Below, in pieces: positions 1 to 4,939 of a DNA stretch of 6,928 nucleotides. The DNA is taken from positions 1 to 6,928 of the forward strand of contig JAFYRC010000082.1 in the NCBI GenBank assembly GCA_017547065.1, in the 5' to 3' direction. Made by a program: the position numbers and the translations under genes. A model generated the notes under the pieces. It searched no databases. It saw nothing but the letters and a program-made list of their open reading frames with translations, and was not told the origin of the DNA. Each line of letters begins with the position of its first letter. Within the stretch, counting starts at the first letter, position 1. This DNA comes from Tidjanibacter sp. Its GTDB lineage: Bacteria > Bacteroidota > Bacteroidia > Bacteroidales > Rikenellaceae.

Positions 1-1
1 C

Positions 2-220
2 TCGACCATTGTCCGCAGGGATGCAACTCCCGCCGTGGAGGTCCCCTTGGACGATGCACTCCGCTTCTTCCGCAGGGAAGAGTTGGGATGTGTGGGCGCA
101 CTGACCGAAGGACTCAACTTGTTGCTCTTTGAGGGCGAGCCCATTGGCTACACCAAGCGTATTGGTGCCCGCACCAATAACCTTATGCCCAAGGAGCTCC
201 GCATATTCCAGCAGCAATGA
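2..220 (+). CDS. C-terminal end of an RsmF-like rRNA (cytosine-C5) methyltransferase, 5' partial
   Basis: An open frame enters from the left edge (codons from base 2) and ends with TGA at 218-220, giving 72 visible residues. The text ...VPLDDALRFFRREEL, then LLLFEGEPIGYTKRIGAR, then NNLMPKELRIF matches the C-terminal RNA-binding (PUA-like) tail of NOL1/NOP2/sun-family 16S rRNA m5C methyltransferases such as RsmF/YebU. That tail has a LxxxEAL/FLRxEEL segment, a 'G.PLG..K..G.R.NN.YPKE.RI' block, and ends shortly after the final RI. The catalytic SAM-binding domain with its two cysteines lies upstream and is not visible. The family uses SAM to methylate a cytosine in rRNA in the cytoplasm. The stop overlaps the start of the MATE gene (ATGA), so the two are probably translationally coupled. 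The family call rests on the tail alone; the exact target base cannot be told. Confidence 0.8.
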   Translation, partial: STIVRRDATPAVEVPLDDALRFFRREELGCVGALTEGLNLLLFEGEPIGYTKRIGARTNNLMPKELRIFQQQ

Positions 221-1536
221 AACCGATGAACAAAGAGATACTGCGCCTGGCGGTGCCCAACATCATCAGCAACATCACGGTGCCGCTGTTGGGAATGATA
301 GACATTGCCATTGCGGGGCGTATGGGTGGCGGCGACAGCACCATTGGAGCGCTGGCTGTGGGTACGGCCATCTTCAACTTCATCTACTGGAACTTCGCCT
401 TCCTGCGTATGGGCACCAGCGGCCTCACGGCCCAAGCCTACGGTGCGGGTAACAAGCAGGAGGTAGCAAACATACTCGGTCGCTCGATAAGTGCAGCCCT
501 CGTGGCAGCACTTGTGCTGTTGGTTTTCAACCGCCCTATCGGCACCTTCGCTCTGAAAATTATGAAGGCCTCACCGGAGGTTATGAGCCTGGCTGCGGAG
601 TACTTCTTCGCTCGCATTTGGGCTGCGCCTGCGGCCATCGGCATCTTCGCCCTGCACGGCTGGTTTATCGGCATGCAGGACTCCACAACGCCGATGGTTG
701 TCACCATCCTCAACAACATCACCAACATTGCCTGCTCTGTGTGGTTTGTTTTTGGGTTGGATATGGGCGTGGCAGGTATCGCCTGGGGCACGGTGGTGGC
801 ACAATACTTTGCCCTGGCGCTCTCGCTGGTGATTATGGCCATAAAATATGGCTCCTACCTGCGGGAGATTAACCTTGCGGAGTGCCTGCGTATGGAACCC
901 CTTGTGAGGTTTCTGCGCATCAACTCCGATGCTTTCCTGCGCACGCTGTGCATCTGTGTGGTCTACACCTGCTTTACGGCCTTCTCGGCTCGCTTTGGCG
1001 ACACCATACTGGCCACCAACGAGCTGTTGATGCAACTCTTTATGTTGTACAGCTACCTGCTCGACGGCTTCTGCTATGCCGCCGAGTCGCTCACGGGAAG
1101 GTTTATCGGCGAGGGCAACAAGCCCCGCTTGCAGGAGAGCATACGCCGACTGCTCGGCTGGAGTGCGGCGGTAGCGGGTATCTCCATTGTGGTTTACCTG
1201 CTCTGGTGGCGTCCCCTACTGGGCCTCTTCTCCGACAGTTCCACAATTCTGGCCTGCGCTGAGGACTACGTCGGGTGGGTGGTTATGGTACCGCTGCTGA
1301 GCTTCGTGCCGTTCCTAATTGACGGCATACTCATCGGAGCCACCAAGACACGCATCATGCGTAACACCACATTTTGGTCCCTCATGGCCTTCTTTGTGTT
1401 CTTCTTCGGACTCGAATGGGCAATGGGCAACAAGGCCTTGTGGCTCGCCTACACGGGCTTCATTGTTGTGAGGGGCGTGCTGATGGTGGTTGCCACCAAA
1501 GGCGTGAAGGCGGAGTTGTTAATTAGTAAAGAGTAA
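217..1536 (+). CDS. MATE family efflux transporter, DinF-type
   Basis: A 439-residue polytopic inner-membrane protein, the usual MATE length (about 440-460), with about 12 hydrophobic segments in two homologous halves. The N-terminus EILRLAVPNIISNITVPLLG, followed by MIDIAIAGRMG, is the typical DinF-branch first helix. Asp29 in it sits where DinF/NorM-type transporters carry a conserved TM1 aspartate used for cation coupling. The half-repeat signature appears twice: residues 60-79 (FAFLRMGTSGLTAQAYGAGN) and residues 283-301 (DGFCYAAESLTGRFIGEGN). MATE proteins export organic cations, drugs or metabolites by H+ or Na+ antiport; the substrate here cannot be read from sequence. The ATG at 217 overlaps the upstream TGA; a second in-frame ATG at 226 is also possible. 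The last codons (LLISKE, stop 1534-1536) lie inside a tandem 7-base repeat, so the extreme C-terminus is repeat-derived and likely unconserved. Confidence 0.95.
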   Translation: MKPMNKEILRLAVPNIISNITVPLLGMIDIAIAGRMGGGDSTIGALAVGTAIFNFIYWNFAFLRMGTSGLTAQAYGAGNKQEVANILGRSISAALVAALVLLVFNRPIGTFALKIMKASPEVMSLAAEYFFARIWAAPAAIGIFALHGWFIGMQDSTTPMVVTILNNITNIACSVWFVFGLDMGVAGIAWGTVVAQYFALALSLVIMAIKYGSYLREINLAECLRMEPLVRFLRINSDAFLRTLCICVVYTCFTAFSARFGDTILATNELLMQLFMLYSYLLDGFCYAAESLTGRFIGEGNKPRLQESIRRLLGWSAAVAGISIVVYLLWWRPLLGLFSDSSTILACAEDYVGWVVMVPLLSFVPFLIDGILIGATKTRIMRNTTFWSLMAFFVFFFGLEWAMGNKALWLAYTGFIVVRGVLMVVATKGVKAELLISKE

Positions 1537-1543
1537 TTAGTAA
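1523..1543 (+). repeat. three tandem 7-base units at the MATE/era junction
   Basis: Units are TTAGTAA (1523-1529), AGAGTAA (1530-1536) and TTAGTAA (1537-1543), followed by ATAT and the era start at 1548. The first two units are also the last coding bases and stop codon of the MATE gene. The same units recur at 2439-2473 before obgE. This is visible directly in the sequence; I infer a small intergenic repeat family in this genome. Confidence 0.8.
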
Positions 1544-1547
1544 ATAT

Positions 1548-2438
1548 ATGGATACGAATTTTAAGAGTGGTTTTGTAAATATCATCGGTAACCCCAACGT
1601 GGGTAAGTCGACGCTGATGAATGCGCTGGTGGGCGAGAGGCTCTCGATTATCACAGCCAAGGCACAGACCACACGACACCGCATTATGGGTATCGTGGGT
1701 GGCGACGACTTCCAGATTGTCTACTCCGACACCCCAGGTATTCTGCGCCCCAACTACAAGTTGCAGGAGAGTATGATGGGCTTCGTAACGGGTGCACTGA
1801 AAGACGCCGACGTTATTCTCTATGTTACGGACACCGTGGAGAAGGGCGACGACGCCAGCGAGGAGATCATCGAGAAGGTGAAGTTGAGTGCCATTCCCAC
1901 TATCGTGGTGATCAACAAGATTGACCTCTCCAACCAGGAGCGCCTGGAAGAGTTGGTGGCCGAGTGGCACGAGCGACTGCCCGAGGCGAAGGTGGTTCCC
2001 GTGTCGGCCTTGGAGGGATTCAACGTGGGCGGCGTTTTCGACTCCATTATGCAGTTGCTGCCCAAGGGTATGCCATACTATGACGAGGGCACGCTGACCG
2101 ATAGGCCTATGAGGTTCTTCGCCAGCGAGATTATCCGTGAGAAGATATTCCTCAACTACGACAAGGAGATTCCATATTCAGTGGAGATTGTCATTGAGGA
2201 GTATAAGGAGGAGCCCACGATTGACCGCATCAGCGCCATAATCTACGTTGCAAGGGATTCGCAGAAGGGCATTATCATCGGCCACCGTGGCGAGATGCTG
2301 AAAAAAGTTGGCACCTCGGCCCGCTTGGAACTTGAAAAATTCTTGGGTAAGAAGGTCTTCCTGCAACTCCACGTGAAGGTCGACGAGGGCTGGCGCAATA
2401 GCCAACGCAGCCTCCGCAGATATGGATACCTCGATTAG
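1548..2438 (+). CDS. era: GTPase Era, ribosome-assembly factor
   Basis: At 296 residues it has the normal Era size. The TrmE-Era-EngA-type G domain comes first: G1 P-loop GNPNVGKS (14-21), G2 around TT at 41-42, G3 DTPG (61-64), G4 NKID (123-126) and G5 SAL (153-155). The type II KH RNA-binding domain follows from about residue 205, with its GxxG loop GHRG (245-248) and the closing VKVDEGWRNSQRSLRRYGY region typical of Era. Era is an essential GTPase at the cytoplasmic face of the membrane. It binds the 3' end of 16S rRNA through the KH domain and helps mature the 30S subunit. All active-site motifs are intact. The start at 1548 is 11 bases after the MATE stop and has no Shine-Dalgarno, only the A/T-rich TAAATAT. 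In many Bacteroidetes I recall der (engA) after era; here obgE follows instead. Confidence 0.97.
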   Translation: MDTNFKSGFVNIIGNPNVGKSTLMNALVGERLSIITAKAQTTRHRIMGIVGGDDFQIVYSDTPGILRPNYKLQESMMGFVTGALKDADVILYVTDTVEKGDDASEEIIEKVKLSAIPTIVVINKIDLSNQERLEELVAEWHERLPEAKVVPVSALEGFNVGGVFDSIMQLLPKGMPYYDEGTLTDRPMRFFASEIIREKIFLNYDKEIPYSVEIVIEEYKEEPTIDRISAIIYVARDSQKGIIIGHRGEMLKKVGTSARLELEKFLGKKVFLQLHVKVDEGWRNSQRSLRRYGYLD

Positions 2439-2473
2439 AGAGTAATTAGTAAAGAGTAAAGAGTAAAGAGTAA
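2439..2473 (+). repeat. five tandem 7-base units in the era/obgE gap
   Basis: Starting right after the era stop, the units are AGAGTAA (2439-2445), TTAGTAA (2446-2452) and then AGAGTAA three times (2453-2473). ATAT follows, as it does after the shorter array before era. Because the period is 7, the TAA in each unit shifts frame: TAA occurs at 2443, 2450, 2457, 2464 and 2471 and closes all three forward frames. The array and its phase are seen directly; any function is inference. Confidence 0.85.
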
Positions 2474-2487
2474 ATATTTTGTAAGGT

Positions 2488-3474
2488 ATGTCAAACTTTG
2501 TAGATTACGTAAAAATATTCTGCCGTTCGGGAGCAGGTGGCTCCGGTAGCGCACACTTCCGTAGGGAGAAATTTGTGGCCTATGGTGGCCCCGATGGTGG
2601 CGATGGCGGTAGTGGTGGTAGCGTTATCCTGCGCGGTAACAGCCAGTACTGGACCCTCATCCACCTTAAGTATGCACGCCACGTCTTCGCCAAAGATGGT
2701 GAGTCGGGCGGTGGCTCGCGTATGTCGGGTAAGAGCGCACCCGACCAGATTATCGAAGTACCTCTCGGTACGGTGGCTCGTGACGCCGAAACCGGCGAGG
2801 TTGTGGGCGAGGTAACAAGCCACGGCGAGGAGCTCGTGCTACTCAAAGGCGGACGTGGTGGCCTCGGCAACTGGCACTTCAAGACCGCAACCAACCAGGC
2901 ACCCCGCTATGCACAGCCCGGTGAGGAGGGCTTGGAGGGAGCCTTTATTTTGGAGCTTAAAGTGCTGGCCGACGTGGGCTTGGTGGGCTTCCCCAATGCA
3001 GGTAAGTCGACCCTGCTGTCGGTGGTGTCGGCGGCGAAACCCAAGATTGCAAACTACGCATTTACCACCCTGGAGCCCAACCTCGGCATTGTGGAGGTGA
3101 GGGATGGCCACTCGTTTGTCATGGCCGACATCCCCGGAATTATCGAGGGTGCCCACGAAGGTAGGGGTATCGGTACGAGGTTCCTGCGCCACATCGAGCG
3201 TAACTCGGTGCTGCTCTTCATGGTGCCTGCCGACTCGGACAATATCGCTAAGGACTATGAGATTTTGCTCGGTGAGCTGAGGCAGTATAACCCCGAATTG
3301 CTGGATAAGGACCGACTTCTGGCCATCACCAAGTGCGATATGGTGGACGAGGAGATTATCGACCACCTGAAAACGGAACTGCCCGAGGGTATTCCCGCCT
3401 ACTTCATCTCGTCGGTAGCGATGCAGGGCATCACCGAACTGAAAGACGCCCTCTGGAACGTCCTCAACAAGTAA
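2488..3474 (+). CDS. obgE: GTPase ObgE/CgtA, 50S-assembly and stress GTPase
   Basis: At 328 residues it consists of an Obg domain plus a G domain. The Obg fold (about residues 1-158) starts [18 protein letters not shown] and has the family's glycine-rich turns at 33-44 ([12 protein letters not shown]) and 121-127 (GGRGGLG). The G domain has G1 GFPNAGKS (167-174), the switch TTLEPNLG (193-200), G3 DIPG (214-217), G4 TKCD (281-284) and G5 SSVA (308-311). G4 has Thr in place of the usual Asn, a variation I recall in other Obg proteins of this phylum. There is no C-terminal OCT extension, as is usual in Bacteroidetes. Obg binds the 50S subunit through the N-terminal domain and acts late in its assembly, with links to ppGpp signalling. 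The start at 2488 gives the canonical N-terminus. The gene lies 49 bases after era across the 7-base repeat array and ends just before a strong terminator, so it is probably the last gene of the housekeeping unit. Confidence 0.97.
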   Translation: MSNFVDYVKIFCRSGAGGSGSAHFRREKFVAYGGPDGGDGGSGGSVILRGNSQYWTLIHLKYARHVFAKDGESGGGSRMSGKSAPDQIIEVPLGTVARDAETGEVVGEVTSHGEELVLLKGGRGGLGNWHFKTATNQAPRYAQPGEEGLEGAFILELKVLADVGLVGFPNAGKSTLLSVVSAAKPKIANYAFTTLEPNLGIVEVRDGHSFVMADIPGIIEGAHEGRGIGTRFLRHIERNSVLLFMVPADSDNIAKDYEILLGELRQYNPELLDKDRLLAITKCDMVDEEIIDHLKTELPEGIPAYFISSVAMQGITELKDALWNVLNK

Positions 3475-3497
3475 GGAATAATACAACGATCAGATAG

Positions 3498-3538
3498 AAA
3501 AACTTGGGGATAGAGCAACACTATTCCCAAGTTTTTTT
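3498..3538 (+). terminator. intrinsic terminator after obgE
   Basis: The left arm (3498-3513, AAAAACTTGGGGATAG) pairs over its whole 16 bases with the right arm (3521-3536, CTATTCCCAAGTTTTT), with a single G-T wobble. The loop is the 7 bases AGCAACA at 3514-3520. The right arm merges into seven Ts at 3532-3538. This is a classic Rho-independent terminator 23 bases after the obgE stop. The A run on the left arm would make it work on the - strand too, although no - strand gene needs it here. Confidence 0.93.
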
Positions 3539-3539
3539 G

Positions 3540-3547
3540 TATATTTG
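3540..3547 (+). promoter_or_regulatory. Bacteroidetes -7 promoter box for the envelope operon
   Basis: TATATTTG is an exact match to the TAnnTTTG -7 element described for the primary sigma factor of Bacteroides. It begins two bases after the T tract of the terminator. Transcription would start a few bases past 3547, leaving a leader of roughly 25 bases before the ATG at 3579. I see no convincing -33 TTTG at the expected distance, because that region is occupied by the terminator stem and loop. The assignment therefore rests on the -7 box and on position. Confidence 0.7.
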
Positions 3548-3578
3548 CGAGGAAGGAACCGAAAACCTACATTGGATT

Positions 3579-4250
3579 ATGAAGGCATTGTTTCTACTTT
3601 TCGCAGCGCTCCTTTGTGTGAGCGGACCTGCACGGGGCGAAGGACCTACGAACAACTCGGTCGTCGTGCCTGCGGTGGAGGTCGGCGAGCTCGCGGCAAG
3701 TCAAACAAACACCTCCGTGAATGCGCCCACAAAGAGCCGTTGGGCTATGGAGGTAGGCTTCGGTTTGGGTTCTCTACACTCGCTTATTTGGAGCGTCTAC
3801 ACTCCCGACGTTGTACCCGGAGGAACAGTTTCGTGGAAAAACTTTTCATCACCCCTGGATGTCAACATCAGCATCTTCTACAAAATCAGAAAGTGGTTTG
3901 AGCCATACCTGCACTTGGCTGTGGGCTTTGGTCATTTGAAGTGTACCGACCGCAACGGCAATGTGCTCGGCACAATGGTCCGCACCCCCATTGCACTCTC
4001 TGCGGGTGTGAGGTTCAACTACCTTACCGCCCCCAAGGTGAGAATCTATGGCGACTACGGCATGGGCCAAGCCGTCCTGCTCATACCCTATGGCTACCAC
4101 CCAATCCGCCCAATGAAAATAGATGAACTCTGGGTGGAGTATGACCTCTACCCACTCTGCTTTGATTTTGGTCGCCGCAACGCCATATCGCTCAAAGGAG
4201 GCATTGGCTCGCAAGGCCTTGTCAGCGCCACCTACCGTATAGAATTTTAA
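3579..4250 (+). CDS. predicted small outer-membrane beta-barrel protein, unknown function
   Basis: A 223-residue protein. Residues 1 to about 18 form a signal peptide (MKALFLLFAALLCVSGPARG), with no good lipobox around Cys13. A 30-residue polar linker rich in N, T, V and S follows. From about W55 there is a run of alternating amphipathic strands (WAMEVGFGLGSLHSL; PLDVNISIFYKI; FEPYLHLAVGFGH; TPIALSAGVRFNYL; VRIYGDYGMGQAVLL; AISLKGGIGSQG; LVSATYRIEF) ending in a terminal Phe, as BAM-recognised barrels do. Its size suits an 8-stranded barrel, but I recognise no named family. The frame stays open upstream to 3504, but that extension lies inside the terminator and upstream of the promoter, so ATG 3579 with its signal peptide is the right start. 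It is first in a three-gene unit of exported proteins, 20 bases before the next gene. Confidence 0.8.
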   Translation: MKALFLLFAALLCVSGPARGEGPTNNSVVVPAVEVGELAASQTNTSVNAPTKSRWAMEVGFGLGSLHSLIWSVYTPDVVPGGTVSWKNFSSPLDVNISIFYKIRKWFEPYLHLAVGFGHLKCTDRNGNVLGTMVRTPIALSAGVRFNYLTAPKVRIYGDYGMGQAVLLIPYGYHPIRPMKIDELWVEYDLYPLCFDFGRRNAISLKGGIGSQGLVSATYRIEF

Positions 4251-4270
4251 GTAACCCCAATAAATTTCCC

Positions 4271-4918
4271 ATGAAGAAACTTTTGATTATGCTTTGTTTG
4301 GCGGTGATGTCATTGCCCGCTCTTGCACAAAACTACAAAGACTACGATGATGTTATCTACGGCACCGACGGCAGCATTGTGCGTGGCACTATCGTGGAGC
4401 AGATCCCTGGTGTGAGCTACAAAATCGCCACCCGCGACGGCAATATCTTCGTATACGACGCCCTCAGGGTGGAGAAAATTACCAAGGAGGCCCCAATTGG
4501 AATTGTATATGGTAGTAATGGCGCCCAAATCACCCGCAAGTATCCATTCTGGTCGGCTGTCGGCTCGTTCTTTATCCCCGGTTTAGGTCAAGTTATCAAC
4601 GGCCAAGTTAGTAAAGGTGTGTGGTTGTTGGCCGGCAATGTCGCAAGTATTGCAACATTGTCGTTGGGCTCGGTTATAATGCCCGCAGACTTATCTTTGG
4701 GTGGCGGAATGGTTTTGCTTGGAATGGCAGGTTTCTATGGCACCTACATCTATTCGCTCATTCAGGCACCCGTGTATGCTTCACGTTGGAATGCCCAGAA
4801 TGGTTTTGCAATGGGTGGCGACACTTGGCTCAAGATGGAGCCCACCGTTGGTGTGAGCAACACCATCGCTACTGGTACTAATGCCACCTACGGCATGAAG
4901 GCTGTGTTGACCTTCTAA
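4271..4918 (+). CDS. exported protein with beta-rich N-terminus and DUF5683-like hydrophobic C-terminal part
   Basis: A 215-residue protein. Its signal peptide is MKKLLIMLCLAVMSLPALA with cleavage before Gln20. Residues 26-73 (DDVIYGTDGSIVRGTIVEQ..., FVYDALRVEKITKE) match a short beta domain common in Bacteroidetes secreted or membrane proteins ('DVVYLKNGSIIRGxIIEQ...VEKI'). An echo of its first strand follows at 77-88 (GIVYGSNGAQIT). Residues 92-116 (PFWSAVGSFFIPGLGQ, then VINGQVSKG) match the proline-glycine turn of DUF5683/TM2-like domains. Two hydrophobic helices follow, at about 117-137 and 144-166, with YSLIQAPVYASRWN after the second. The protein is therefore probably anchored in the inner membrane with the beta domain in the periplasm. 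The terminal Phe could also suggest an outer-membrane location. Its biochemical role is unknown. It sits 20 bases after the barrel gene and 21 bases before the large barrel gene, in one probable operon. Confidence 0.8.
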   Translation: MKKLLIMLCLAVMSLPALAQNYKDYDDVIYGTDGSIVRGTIVEQIPGVSYKIATRDGNIFVYDALRVEKITKEAPIGIVYGSNGAQITRKYPFWSAVGSFFIPGLGQVINGQVSKGVWLLAGNVASIATLSLGSVIMPADLSLGGGMVLLGMAGFYGTYIYSLIQAPVYASRWNAQNGFAMGGDTWLKMEPTVGVSNTIATGTNATYGMKAVLTF

Positions 4919-4939
4919 AATAAATTTTCAAGTTCCGGT

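Noticed and set aside
1449..1970. 173-codon open frame on the - strand across the MATE end and era start
   Set aside because: It overlaps two confident genes and has no plausible protein features.
2439..2473. Tandem array considered as a CRISPR or transposon-end feature
   Set aside because: The 7-base units have no spacers between them and no inverted terminal repeats or target duplications, so it is a simple tandem repeat.
2474..2481. ATATTTTG before obgE as a possible -7 promoter box
   Set aside because: It reads AT instead of TA in the first two positions of TAnnTTTG, and no -33 element was found. Read-through from era is as likely.
2571..2640. GGTGG/GGCGG-rich stretch that looks like a DNA repeat or G-quadruplex source
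   Set aside because: It is explained by the glycine-rich turns conserved in the Obg fold (residues 33-44).
2839..3486. 215-codon open frame on the - strand opposite obgE
   Set aside because: It lies wholly across the obgE G domain, which has all its GTPase motifs. The product is histidine- and glutamine-rich without recognisable domains, typical of the antisense of GC-rich coding DNA.
3545..3901. 118-codon + frame overlapping the small barrel gene
   Set aside because: Arg-rich product without a signal peptide. The frame starting at 3579 has a signal peptide and beta strands and continues to a barrel-like end.
4259..4929. AATAAATTT present in both short gaps of the envelope operon (4259-4267 and 4919-4927)
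   Set aside because: Nine A/T bases in AT-rich gaps could be chance or a generic A/T-rich leader. There is not enough for a regulatory claim.
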